Part shown: piece after piece, positions 52,997 to 62,062 of the stretch
Numbering within the stretch: position 1 is the first letter of the stretch
How the letters are laid out: each line of letters opens with the position of its first letter
Source of the DNA: Psychrobacter coccoides
Lineage (GTDB): Bacteria > Pseudomonadota > Gammaproteobacteria > Pseudomonadales > Moraxellaceae
Reading direction: 5' to 3'
DNA length: 64,000 bases
Assembly: GCF_017498085.1 (NCBI RefSeq)
Contig: NZ_JAGBKM010000018.1
Location: 1 to 64,000 of the forward strand
Translations under genes and position numbers: made by a program
Notes under the pieces: generated by a model
The model's input: the letters and a program-made list of their open reading frames with translations, nothing else
Told to the model about the DNA's origin: nothing
Databases searched by the model: none

Positions 52997-54253
52997 TTAT
53001 TTTGTTTTTCTAAATACATCCAATTCAATCTCATAGCTTGGCTCAGGCTTTTTAAACAGATGCTGACCATTACGGATAGAGGCCAGTACATCTGCACGTT
53101 GGCGCACTGCCTCAAACGGAGTATCAGCGTCCAGTACCAAGAAATTTGCTGCACGTCCTACCTCAATACCATAATCGTCTGCAATATTGAGCGTTTTAGC
53201 GCCATTAAAGGTAATGAGGTCGAGACAGACATCCAGCTGCGGTAGCGACATGGTTTGTGCCAGATGAATACCATTGTCGAGAATATTCATCAAATTACCA
53301 TTACCTGCTGGGTACCAAGGATCATTGATAGAGTCTTGACCGAAACTGACGTTGATACCACTTTCCCAAAACTCTTTTACTCGTGTCAGACCACGGCGTT
53401 TAGGATAGGTGTCTTGACGACCTTGTAGATAGGCGTTTTCGGTGGGTAGTGCGATAAAGTTCATGCCCGACTGCTCAAACAAGCCCATCATGCGAAACGC
53501 ATAAGCATCATCTGCTGAACCAAACGAGCAAGTATGACTCGCTGCTGTGCGCTCGCCGATGCCTTCGATCATTACTAAAGCATTCAACAGCTGCACATGG
53601 CGACTCATCGGATCATCAGTTTCATCACAGTGGACGTCGATAAGCTTGTCATACTTCATCGCCAGCTCAACCGTTTTGCGTACCGAGTCTTGACCAAACT
53701 CATATGCCCACTCAAAGTGTGGAATGCCGCCCACACAGTCTGCACCCATTTTTAGCGCCTCTTCCATCAGCTCATCAGCACCTTTATAGGCATACATACC
53801 TTCTTGTGGAAAAGCGACAATCTGAATGGTGACATTGTCTTTGAGCGCTTCACGCAGCTCCAGCATAGCTTTGAGTCCCGTTAGATCAGGATCACAAACG
53901 TCAATGTGCGTACGGATATACTGTACGCCTTTGGACACCTCTTCTTGGATACCTTTTAACATTCGCTGCTTGGCATCTTCGAAGGTTTGGTTTTTTTTGA
54001 CATCATGCCAGCGAGCGATACCTTCAAACAGCGTACCCGAGGCGTTTTTGGCATCATCACCACCGCCAGTATAGACATAGTCAAGATGTAAATGTGAGTC
54101 AACATAAGGCGGTACGATCAAGCGACCTTTGAGATCAATCTCTTCATCAGCGGCTGGCAAGTTATGACCTATCTGCTCGATGATCCCATTTTTGACCAAG
54201 ATTTCACTGGCATCACTATTGCGATAGATATTGGCATTGGTAAATTTAATCAT
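52997..54253 (-). CDS. CodA-like cytosine deaminase family amidohydrolase
   Basis: A 418-residue amidohydrolase clearly related to E. coli cytosine deaminase: metal-binding DSHLHLD near 55, IVAFPQEGMYAY with the conserved Gln, VHCDETDD with the catalytic Glu, SHTCSF, and YPKRRGLTRVKEF. The segment after the last ligand reads FGQDSINDPWYP where CodA has FGHDDVFDPWYP, so His312 and Asp314 of CodA are replaced by Gln and Ser. That position shapes the pyrimidine pocket, so the substrate may be another amino-azine or modified cytosine. It lies 41 bp behind an MFS transporter gene, probably its uptake partner. Confidence 0.87.
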   Translation of the reverse strand: MIKFTNANIYRNSDASEILVKNGIIEQIGHNLPAADEEIDLKGRLIVPPYVDSHLHLDYVYTGGGDDAKNASGTLFEGIARWHDVKKNQTFEDAKQRMLKGIQEEVSKGVQYIRTHIDVCDPDLTGLKAMLELREALKDNVTIQIVAFPQEGMYAYKGADELMEEALKMGADCVGGIPHFEWAYEFGQDSVRKTVELAMKYDKLIDVHCDETDDPMSRHVQLLNALVMIEGIGERTAASHTCSFGSADDAYAFRMMGLFEQSGMNFIALPTENAYLQGRQDTYPKRRGLTRVKEFWESGINVSFGQDSINDPWYPAGNGNLMNILDNGIHLAQTMSLPQLDVCLDLITFNGAKTLNIADDYGIEVGRAANFLVLDADTPFEAVRQRADVLASIRNGQHLFKKPEPSYEIELDVFRKTK

Positions 54254-54294
54254 TATAAACTCCTGTTTTTATAAGGCTTATTTAGCAAAATCTG

Positions 54295-55548
54295 TTATGC
54301 GGTAGGGGCATCTAGAGTCTTTTTGGATATAAAAGTAATGATGACGGCAGGAATAAAACATAGGATAGACAGATAGACAATGCCAAGCACGCCTGTCTCT
54401 GGCATATGTACCAAAATCAATCCAGCAATCCAAGTAGCAATCATGATTGAGAAATTAAAGACACTGGACTGGACTGAGGTCGCCACTGCCTTGGCTTCAT
54501 CGACTTGATGGCTGACAGCCGTTTGAAACATCGTCACTAACGGACCAAACGCAAGACCCCATAATAAAAAGGCAATATGCGCCACACCATTAGTCCCTCT
54601 AAAGAACACAAACAGTCCCATCGCTATCAGACCACACGCCAGCATACTGACGATAAGACCGCGCAAATGAGTGTCAATAACCCGAGCTGATAGAATGACT
54701 GAGATAACTGACCCGATACCAAAAATCAGCAGCGCCAAACTGATACCACCGACGAACTCTAGTGTTTCAACCAATAGCGTAATATAAGTATAAGTGCTGT
54801 AATGCGCCACGACCGCCAAAAACGTCAAGGCCAACACAATCCAAACCCCAGGTATCTTAAGGACTGCTATGGGTGAATTGCTTTGGGTCAGTTTTTCGCC
54901 CTCGACAGAAGGTAAAAACTTTATTGCCAACAAAGCAATTGCAGCCCCTAATAACCCAAGAACGATAAATGACATACGCCAACCCACCTGCGTACCGATA
55001 AACGTCATCACCGGCAAACCAAGACTGACGCCAAACGTATTGCCTGCCATGATGATAGTAATGGCTCTACCATGCATGTTTTCAGGTACGAGTGCCGTAC
55101 CATAAGCGGCAATCATCGGCCACATAATACCGGCACAGATACCGCCAAGAATACGCATAGCGACGATAAGATAATACGATGAGGTCATACCGACGACGAT
55201 GTTAGAGACAGCAAAGCCAGTCAACAAAGCCAATAATAGAATTTTTCGATTGATCCATAACGTCATACTGATTAAGGGAATCGCAAAAATCGCCGACGCT
55301 AAGGCATAAATACCGACTAAAAACCCCACTTGGGTCTGTTCAACACCAAGACCAGCTGTCATCTGCGGCAAGATTCCTGATGGCATCAGCTCGGATAAAA
55401 TACCAACGAAAGTCACACTGGCCATAAGTCCAAAGATGAACCATGAGATGGGGCTTTGTCCAGTACCGTTGCCTGACAGACTGTTGGTTGCCTGATTACT
55501 ATTTGAAAGACTAGACACATCCTCTCCTAAAAATGAAAAGGTAATCAT
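54295..55548 (-). CDS. MFS transporter
   Basis: A 417-residue, 12-helix major facilitator. The signature between helices 2 and 3 is VGFLVGIYALASAIFAIPL, with NRKILLLALL after it. It belongs to the sugar-efflux/DHA1-like group. The N-terminus (about 35 residues) is polar and Ser/Asn-rich. It is the first gene of a two-gene operon with the CodA-like deaminase, so a nucleobase-like substrate, imported or exported, is a reasonable guess. Confidence 0.87.
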   Translation of the reverse strand: MITFSFLGEDVSSLSNSNQATNSLSGNGTGQSPISWFIFGLMASVTFVGILSELMPSGILPQMTAGLGVEQTQVGFLVGIYALASAIFAIPLISMTLWINRKILLLALLTGFAVSNIVVGMTSSYYLIVAMRILGGICAGIMWPMIAAYGTALVPENMHGRAITIIMAGNTFGVSLGLPVMTFIGTQVGWRMSFIVLGLLGAAIALLAIKFLPSVEGEKLTQSNSPIAVLKIPGVWIVLALTFLAVVAHYSTYTYITLLVETLEFVGGISLALLIFGIGSVISVILSARVIDTHLRGLIVSMLACGLIAMGLFVFFRGTNGVAHIAFLLWGLAFGPLVTMFQTAVSHQVDEAKAVATSVQSSVFNFSIMIATWIAGLILVHMPETGVLGIVYLSILCFIPAVIITFISKKTLDAPTA

Positions 55549-56027
55549 TTTTTTAAGTTTTGAGATCTATGTAAGGGGGTTTTAATTGAGCGCTTTTTTA
55601 ACTCGGAGCGCTTTTAACTTAGCAGTTATTTAATATTGTTTGTCTTGAACCTAGCTAGCTATTATGGATAGAGGGTGTGAGATACACCTTTTATGACGGA
55701 TCAGCTATGGCTTAGCCTTTAATACTACCTCAGTATATCCATGATATTAGTAAGGAATTGTGTGTTGAAGTAAATATTTGTTTGATGGCAAGTTATTTGA
55801 TCGTTATTTGCAGCATAAAAAGACAAGCAAACTGTCAAAACAGTCTTTAGCAAAAAAATAGCCACTGACGTTACAGCCTGTGTATGCTTTGTAGAAAACC
55901 GTCACTAACCATTTCTCTTAATACTGATTTTTTTTATAGTGATTAAGTGACCTAGAGCAATAAGCGCTCTCTAAAATCAAAACACTCTATAGCCAATGCA
56001 CTTTAAAAATGACATAAGGATAATAAT
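55549..56027. promoter_or_regulatory. Divergent promoter region, MFS / aldo-keto reductase
   Basis: 479 bp. It contains a short direct repeat GAGCGCTTTT...AACT (about 55588 and 55606) near the MFS start, and otherwise A+T-rich sequence with no gene visible. Confidence 0.5.
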
Positions 56028-56876
56028 ATGCACGCCAAAAACTATAATATCCGCACCGCAGGACTTGCCAATATCCCGGTATTAGGCCTGGGCACATGGC
56101 AATCAAAAGGACAAGACTGTATCGATATCGTCAGTCAAGCGCTACAAATGGGTTATGAACATATTGATACGGCACAAGCTTACGACAATGAAAAGGAGGT
56201 TGGACAAGGTATCAAGCAATCAGGTGTCTCACGTGATAAGTTCTTTTTGACCACTAAGATTTTCCCTGATGATATGAAGTTTGAACCAGAGAAACTACAA
56301 GCAGCCGCCAAGCGTTCATTAGAAAACCTAGACACTGACTATGTTGATCTATTACTACTGCACTGGCCAGATGACCGTGTGCCATTATCTGAGACCATGC
56401 CGGCATTATGTGACCTACAAAAACAAGGATTAACCCGTCATATCGGTGTTTCTAACTTTAATATCGCCAATCTTATGGAAGCCAAAAAACACGCTGACGT
56501 GCCGATCGTGGTCAACCAAGTTGAGTTTCACCCCTTTATTAAACAAAATACCTTACAGACGTTTTTGCATAATCATCATATTTTGTTAGAGGCGTATTCA
56601 CCACTGGCACGTGGTGATGTGTTTGATAACGAAACCATCAAAGAAATCGCTGATAAGCATGGCGTAACGCCTGCACAGGTATCACTGGCTTGGATATTGT
56701 CAGACAAAGAGCGCCTTGCTATTCCAAAGACTTCTAACCCTGATCACTTGCAGGGCAATTTAGACGCTATAAATATTGAGCTGAGTGCCGAGGAGTTAGA
56801 AAAGATTGGCAGCTTGGCTCGTAGTGATGGTCGCAAGATTGAGCATCCTGACTACACGCCAGTATGGGACGATTAG
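56028..56876 (+). CDS. Aldo/keto reductase, DkgB-like
   Basis: A 282-residue NADPH-dependent reductase with the (beta/alpha)8 pattern of the AKR superfamily. The catalytic tetrad is visible: Asp and Tyr in HIDTAQAYDNEKEVG, Lys in FLTTKIF, and His in DLLLLHWPD. HIGVSNFN and AIPKTSNPDHLQGNL bind substrate and cofactor. It resembles 2,5-diketo-D-gluconate reductase B (YafB), which works on methylglyoxal and other aldehydes. The physiological substrate is not certain. It is monocistronic, with a terminator. Confidence 0.9.
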   Translation: MHAKNYNIRTAGLANIPVLGLGTWQSKGQDCIDIVSQALQMGYEHIDTAQAYDNEKEVGQGIKQSGVSRDKFFLTTKIFPDDMKFEPEKLQAAAKRSLENLDTDYVDLLLLHWPDDRVPLSETMPALCDLQKQGLTRHIGVSNFNIANLMEAKKHADVPIVVNQVEFHPFIKQNTLQTFLHNHHILLEAYSPLARGDVFDNETIKEIADKHGVTPAQVSLAWILSDKERLAIPKTSNPDHLQGNLDAINIELSAEELEKIGSLARSDGRKIEHPDYTPVWDD

Positions 56877-56955
56877 GGTCTGTGGCGCATTAAACAATGG
56901 TACCGACGGTAATAAACATTTCTAAATGCCGTCATTACTGCTCAGAATAAACCAC

Positions 56956-56983
56956 AAAAGCCACTGATTATCAGTGGCTTTTT
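56956..56983. terminator. Bidirectional terminator
   Basis: The 12-bp stem AAAAGCCACTGA / TCAGTGGCTTTT plus T-run lies between the convergent aldo/keto reductase and ccmE genes. Confidence 0.9.
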
Positions 56984-57047
56984 GCTACTTAGTAATGAGG
57001 TGCTTTACTTTATTGGTAAGCGTATTAGGCTGTTCGATAGCTTATGA

Positions 57048-57548
57048 TTATTGCTGTAACGTTTGCGTCTCACGTATCGGTTCAGCAGGATTATACTGCT
57101 CTGATGCGGGGATAGCACCGCTACGATTGTGCTCTTTTAGCGACTTGGCAACCTCTGGTGGCATATAGTTTTCATCGTGTTTGGCCAGTACCTCACCTGC
57201 GACAAAGGTCTCACCTTGCATCTTACCTGTCGCTACCACACCTGAGTTTTCAGCGAACAAGTCAGGCAAAATTCCTTGATAAGTCACAGGTACTGTCGAA
57301 GCAAAATCAGTGATCGCAAATTCAACACTTAAAGGGTCGCTAGGCGAGCGCTGTACGCTGCCTGCTACTACCATGCCGCCAGCACGAATGCGTTTGTCTT
57401 GCGGTGCTTCACCTTGAGCAATGGCTGTAGCGTCAAAATAATAATCGGTCTGCTGCCCAATAGCATAAATAACCAACACCACGGCTATCGCAGCGCCTGC
57501 AAGCGTAAACATAACCCACATTAGTTTTTTGCGACGAACTGCATTCAT
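57048..57548 (-). CDS. ccmE: Cytochrome c maturation heme chaperone CcmE
   Basis: A 166-residue protein with an N-terminal membrane anchor (about 9-28) and a periplasmic OB-fold domain. The heme-binding His lies in [13 protein letters not shown] (HxxxY), where heme is attached covalently before transfer to apocytochrome. The [13 protein letters not shown] segment is typical. A GAGGTGG site precedes the ATG. The ccmFGH genes that should follow are not in this window; a terminator follows instead. Confidence 0.94.
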   Translation of the reverse strand: MNAVRRKKLMWVMFTLAGAAIAVVLVIYAIGQQTDYYFDATAIAQGEAPQDKRIRAGGMVVAGSVQRSPSDPLSVEFAITDFASTVPVTYQGILPDLFAENSGVVATGKMQGETFVAGEVLAKHDENYMPPEVAKSLKEHNRSGAIPASEQYNPAEPIRETQTLQQ

Positions 57549-57701
57549 GTCACCACCTCATTCACGAGTGATTAATAGACCAATAAAAGATGATAAAAAA
57601 AGGGACCTAATAGCATCGCCATCAAATCCCATTGATATGAATGATATGATAGCATTTTTTTTCGACATCAACACTGCTTATTGGTTGATATTAAAGTCTT
57701 T

Positions 57702-57926
57702 TTATAAGGTTTGAGGCTTATCTTTCGATTTGGACGCATGAGAAGTACGCTGGGCCTGCCTTGCTTGTTGTATGGCCAACTGACGAATCAAAGCCTGCCT
57801 TTGACGACGGCTATAAAAAATAAAAACCAGTATCAAAGCGACCGCGATGCCCCAGCACGACCAGACAAATACGCCATGTTTTCCCATAGCGATAAACTCT
57901 GAAAAGCTATAAAAATAAGGCTGCAC
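57702..57926 (-). CDS. ccmD: Heme exporter protein CcmD
   Basis: A 74-residue single-pass membrane protein with SFSEFIAMGKHGVFVWSCWG, the CcmD signature, then a positively charged tail RRQRQALIRQL. It stabilises the CcmABC-CcmE complex. It starts with GTG behind AGGAGAAGG. The gap to ccmE is 153 bp, unusually long for this operon, while ccmC lies 26 bp upstream. Confidence 0.92.
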   Translation of the reverse strand: MQPYFYSFSEFIAMGKHGVFVWSCWGIAVALILVFIFYSRRQRQALIRQLAIQQARQAQRTSHASKSKDKPQTL

Positions 57927-57952
57927 AACCTTCTCCTAGGTATTATTAGGTA

Positions 57953-58741
57953 TTATTTGGTTTTTTCACGGACAAACTCTTTAACCCAAGCTTTACCTTG
58001 ATCACGGTATAAAATAAGCGTGTTGGTACGATAAATCGCTAATGTCCCAACCAACAAATAACTGCCTATGGTCATCAGCAGCAGTGGCATCCACATATCC
58101 GCTGACATCTTTGGAGCGGCAGTCAGGGTAAAAGTAGCCCCTTGATGCAAGGTATTCCACCACTCGACCGAGTACTTGATAATGGGTAGATTGACAGCCC
58201 CTACTACCGATAAGATAGCGGCCGCCTTACCCCGATTGGCCGTATGTTCAAAGGCGGCAAACAGCGCCATAACACCGGCATACAAAAACGCCAAAATCAG
58301 CATCGAGGTCAGGCGTGCGTCCCATACCCAGTAAGTCCCCCATGTAGGCTTGGCCCAAATCGAGCCTGTCAATAAACTGATCACACACAGTAAAAATCCT
58401 AACGGGGCGATGGCTTGCGCCACCAGACTTGCCGTCTTGATCTTCCAAACCAAGAAGATAACCCCGAGTACAGCCAAGGCAAAGTATATAGAAATAGCCA
58501 AACTGGCCGCTGGCACATGGATAAAGATAATACGATAGCTATTGCCCTGCAAGTAGTCGGGTGGCGCAAACGCCAAGCCCCATACGCTACCAATCGCAAG
58601 ACATATACTGGCTAATATCGCAAGCCACTTCACCCAAGGCGCAAAAATGCGAAAAAACTGCTTGGTACCCACCGTGGTCAAGAACACTTGCCAAATGCGC
58701 TGCCACACACTAGGGGATGAGACATTTTTCATATTGGGCAT
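57953..58741 (-). CDS. ccmC: Heme exporter / heme handling protein CcmC
   Basis: A 262-residue, six-helix membrane protein with the tryptophan-rich WWD motif KPTWGTYWVWDARLTS and conserved His residues in IIFIHVPAAS and the later FEHTANRG that axially bind heme. It presents heme to CcmE. ccmD follows after 26 bp. Upstream, 219 bp of non-coding sequence separate it from ccmB. Confidence 0.94.
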   Translation of the reverse strand: MPNMKNVSSPSVWQRIWQVFLTTVGTKQFFRIFAPWVKWLAILASICLAIGSVWGLAFAPPDYLQGNSYRIIFIHVPAASLAISIYFALAVLGVIFLVWKIKTASLVAQAIAPLGFLLCVISLLTGSIWAKPTWGTYWVWDARLTSMLILAFLYAGVMALFAAFEHTANRGKAAAILSVVGAVNLPIIKYSVEWWNTLHQGATFTLTAAPKMSADMWMPLLLMTIGSYLLVGTLAIYRTNTLILYRDQGKAWVKEFVREKTK

Positions 58742-58960
58742 GGAGTCAACCTATGTCACAGCATATTATTTATGACAGATATACCCAGCTCAGCCAGTAC
58801 CATAGTACTGATCAGGCTATAGGCTACAAGCCACTGTCTATAAATATGCTGACGTTAAATACGGGATAGAATCTATAAACCACTATTATAGCAAAGTTGC
58901 CAGTTTTAACCATGCTGTTGATTTAAAACCTAAAGGCTGTTTCTAATTACCAAACAAGCC

Positions 58961-59713
58961 TTAATTCAACCACGCCATCTTTAGGGTCTGAGCAATCACC
59001 CACGGCATGATCAGCACCGACATGATACTACCGGCCAGTAACAGGGCCAAAATAGGCAGCCCATTTAGACCAGTGGCAAACAAGTCAACAGCCCCTGTCG
59101 CAAAAATCAACACCGGTAACTGCATCGGCAAAGCAATCAAGGGCACCAATACTGCGCCGTTTTTGAGAGACAAGGTCAAACTACTGGCAATCGCTGACAA
59201 CATAAGTAGCATCGGACTACCTGCCATGATAGAGACCATCAAAATACCAGCGTCAAACCAGCTAAGCTGAAACAATGGCACAGCAAGTAGACTAAGCACG
59301 GCAACAATACCACTGCTAAATAGCCAATGAATGATCAGGCGTATCAACACCCAAAGCGGCAATGAGGCCTTTGCGACCACTAGCTGCGCCAAGGTCCCAT
59401 TGTCCAGTGCAGGTTTGAACAACCCATCAACACCCATTACCAAGGATAATAATGCGGCAATCCACACAGCAGAGACAGCCAGACGTTGTAGCAGCTGCGG
59501 CTCGCTACCTACTGCTAATGGAAACAAGGTAATTATCATCAAAAACAGCACCAATGGATATAACCACTGCACTGCCCCTTGCTGCTTGACCTGCCACTCA
59601 CGCCGCCACAACTGACCAAAACTAATGCCACGCATGGCAGCAGCGCTAGGCGGCATCATATCTTTGGAGGATTCGGGACTGGTGATGATGGGTTGCACAT
59701 TGTTTTTGCTCAT
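58961..59713 (-). CDS. ccmB: Heme exporter membrane subunit CcmB
   Basis: A protein of 250 residues from the ATG at 59713, behind AAGGG. A 17-residue upstream extension overlaps ccmA and is unlikely. It has about six membrane helices and typical CcmB segments such as DGLFKPALDNGTLAQL and GSPMLLMLSAIASSLTLSL. It forms the ABC complex with CcmA. A soluble N-terminal tail of about 40 residues is longer than usual. Confidence 0.92.
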   Translation of the reverse strand: MSKNNVQPIITSPESSKDMMPPSAAAMRGISFGQLWRREWQVKQQGAVQWLYPLVLFLMIITLFPLAVGSEPQLLQRLAVSAVWIAALLSLVMGVDGLFKPALDNGTLAQLVVAKASLPLWVLIRLIIHWLFSSGIVAVLSLLAVPLFQLSWFDAGILMVSIMAGSPMLLMLSAIASSLTLSLKNGAVLVPLIALPMQLPVLIFATGAVDLFATGLNGLPILALLLAGSIMSVLIMPWVIAQTLKMAWLN

Positions 59714-59723
59714 TTTGTATCCC

Positions 59724-60395
59724 TTATACCATATAGTCTGACAAATCGAGCACCTGACTGGCAACCGCTACCGGCTGATGGCTGGTCATAAGTACCGCAC
59801 CGCCAGCAGCAGCAAACGCTTGCAACCTATCTTCCATGCGTGCCACCATATCGACATCAAGAGCAGTAAAAGGCTCGTCAAGCAGCCACAATGGCGTCAC
59901 TTGTGGCGTCAAAAGATACAAACGTGCCAACGTAATGCGGCGTGTCTGTCCGGCAGACAGATGGTTTGAGCTAAGCGTTTCAAACCCCTGCAGCCCGACC
60001 CATGCCAACGCCTCATCGATATCAGTAGCACGTGGCACGATACCATATAGATTCAGCAAAAAGCTTAGGTTTTGCGCTACTGTTAAGCTGGGATTGATGC
60101 CCAATTGATGAGAGACATACAACGGCTGCAGCGGCAACCGCTCATGACCTTTATAAAAAACATGCCCTGTCAATACAGGTAACAAACCTGCTAGCTGCAT
60201 AAGCAATGTGGTTTTACCTGTCCCATTTGCACCGACAAGATGACAAATACTACCTGCTGATAAATTCAGCGAGACACCGGCGCACAAAGGTATCTCACCA
60301 CGCTGAATCGTTAGCTCATCAAGCTTGAGCAATGGCACAGAGATATCACCTGATTTAGGTGTCATACCGGACATGGTGGTAGATACTGTCATCAA
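59724..60395 (-). CDS. ccmA: Cytochrome c biogenesis ATP-binding protein CcmA
   Basis: A 223-residue ATPase: Walker A GANGTGKTTLL, signature LSAGQTRRITLARL and Walker B LWLLDEPFTALD. It energises release of holo-CcmE from CcmC. The N-terminus has two close ATGs and about 20 extra Ser/Thr-rich residues. It is first in the ccmABCDE order on this strand. A MITE copy lies in its upstream region. Confidence 0.93.
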   Translation of the reverse strand: MMTVSTTMSGMTPKSGDISVPLLKLDELTIQRGEIPLCAGVSLNLSAGSICHLVGANGTGKTTLLMQLAGLLPVLTGHVFYKGHERLPLQPLYVSHQLGINPSLTVAQNLSFLLNLYGIVPRATDIDEALAWVGLQGFETLSSNHLSAGQTRRITLARLYLLTPQVTPLWLLDEPFTALDVDMVARMEDRLQAFAAAGGAVLMTSHQPVAVASQVLDLSDYMV

Positions 60396-60910
60396 AACCT
60401 CTTATTATATGTTAAACGACCCAACTGACAGTCGATACTTAATAAAATAGATACACTGCATAATTGCGCTAGACTGTTACAAACCTTTCTGGCGTGCGAT
60501 GCCTGATGCTGCAAAAAACTCATCCTAGCCTCGCCGTATGTTTTTTATATTGGTCTGACTATATTACTGCTGTCTTCAGATCGTCTAAAAATTGTCTCTG
60601 CCAGTGTCATGATAGAACCATGAATCATCAAACATGCCCTAGGGCTTGTCCTCATTTTAAAAATGGAGATAAAAATGAGATAAATTGCCGTCAAACAAGG
60701 AAAATAGCGCAGATAATATCGGGATATTACCTAGCTATTTAACGCTGTTTGGCAAGATTTAGCCATTTTTAGCCCATTTAGTATCCTTCGATTGAATTGA
60801 GGACATGCCCTAATATAGGAATGCAATATTCCTCATAAACTGGTGTGGCGTTCGTGGCATAATACACCACACCAAACACAACCCCACAGTATAACAAATT
60901 GTCGATTACT
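60396..60910. other. Divergent gap with MITE copy 4
   Basis: 515 bp between ccmA and the unknown protein gene. It contains the ccmA promoter, MITE copy 4 and, at 60841-60874, an inverted repeat TGGTGTGG / CCACACCA with an 18-nt loop, just before the downstream gene. Confidence 0.6.
60640..60812. repeat. MITE-like foldback element, copy 4, diverged (173 bp)
   Basis: Same organisation as copies 1 and 2. The ends are changed in step: TAGGGCTTGTCCTCA on the left and the complement of TAGGGCATGTCCTCA on the right. The central GATAATATCGGGATATTA and the TTTAGCCATTTTTAGCCCATTTAG block are kept. The 9 bases before its left end (ACATGCCCT) also match the outer part of a right end and may be the remnant of another copy. 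Confidence 0.85.
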
Positions 60911-61996
60911 ATGACCTCAAAACCGATACAAACTAAAAAGCATGATCCTATATCAATGACTCCTGCAGCGAGCACCACCAGTCATCAAGAGGGTGTCAAT
61001 ATAACCATCAATAGCTTGATTGAGGCCCAGACTGCTTTTATAAAGCACTGGCTACAACAGCAGGCAGAGCCGCTAGCGACTGAGGCTTGGCAATGGCTTG
61101 GCGCTCAATCATTGAATAAATACTTAAACGCTGATGACTTAACACGCTTAATCAATGATGGGATACTCACTCAACCGATGAGCGATATCATGCGTAGCGA
61201 TGTCCGTGACATCATGCGCACCCTGATCTATCATCCGGCCAATGACAACGTCCCCTTATCTGACTTGGTTGATGAGACCCAAATTGTGACCCTCGCCACC
61301 TATATTGGCAACTATGAGCAGCAGCGCAATATACTCATTAGCACGTTTATCGGTAATGAGACCTTTGCTGATCTACTCACACAAACACTGTACCACGCCA
61401 TCAATGACTTTATGGAAACCACTTTAGACAGGGCTGGCGGCGTCGGCAAACTGATGAAAATGGGACGCAGCTCCTTTGAAAAAGCGACCAATAGGAATCT
61501 CGACGAAAAACTACAAACCTACTTGCATCGCAATATTAAAGATTTGGCACAGCGGGCAGAAGCCAACGCCCAAGCGCACTTATCAAATGAGGAAGTCACT
61601 CGTCTACTGGTAACAGGTTGGGCACGTATAAAAGATCAGCCCGTCAGTCGGTTACAAGAGTATCTACGTGAGACGCCTGAGCACAGTAGTATCGACCATC
61701 TCGAGGCCAGTTTACAGCAAAGCTATAATCGCTTGCGCCTCTCCCCTTACTTGCACAGCCTGGTTGCAGCGGTGGTAGACACTTGGTATAGCAACCATCA
61801 ATTTGACTCTATCGCTGAGTTGGCTGCCAGCTTAAACTTAGGCCCGTCTGCCTCGATGGCACTTAGTACTACTATGATACCGATGCTTAATGACGCTCTT
61901 GAAAGTGACTGGTTCACGACACATATCAAGGAGATGTTGTCTGCATTTTATGCGCAACCAGACATCAAAGAGGGGCTAGGATTACAGGAGCTTTAG
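60911..61996 (+). CDS. Hypothetical protein, helical, function unknown
   Basis: A protein of 361 residues from the ATG at 60911; an in-frame TTG 12 bp upstream is unlikely. It has no signal peptide or membrane helix. It is almost wholly alpha-helical, with two visibly similar regions (LLTQTLYHAINDFMETTLDRAG and LHSLVAAVVDTWYSNHQFDS, each a hydrophobic helix pair). I recognise no catalytic motif. It is followed 66 bp later by a YbjN-like gene on the same strand. I cannot assign a function. Confidence 0.65.
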   Translation: MTSKPIQTKKHDPISMTPAASTTSHQEGVNITINSLIEAQTAFIKHWLQQQAEPLATEAWQWLGAQSLNKYLNADDLTRLINDGILTQPMSDIMRSDVRDIMRTLIYHPANDNVPLSDLVDETQIVTLATYIGNYEQQRNILISTFIGNETFADLLTQTLYHAINDFMETTLDRAGGVGKLMKMGRSSFEKATNRNLDEKLQTYLHRNIKDLAQRAEANAQAHLSNEEVTRLLVTGWARIKDQPVSRLQEYLRETPEHSSIDHLEASLQQSYNRLRLSPYLHSLVAAVVDTWYSNHQFDSIAELAASLNLGPSASMALSTTMIPMLNDALESDWFTTHIKEMLSAFYAQPDIKEGLGLQEL

Positions 61997-62062
61997 TAGT
62001 AAGGTAAACATAGCCTTTTGTGTTTTAGGTCGCTAAATACATTTAACATTTACACTTTATTG

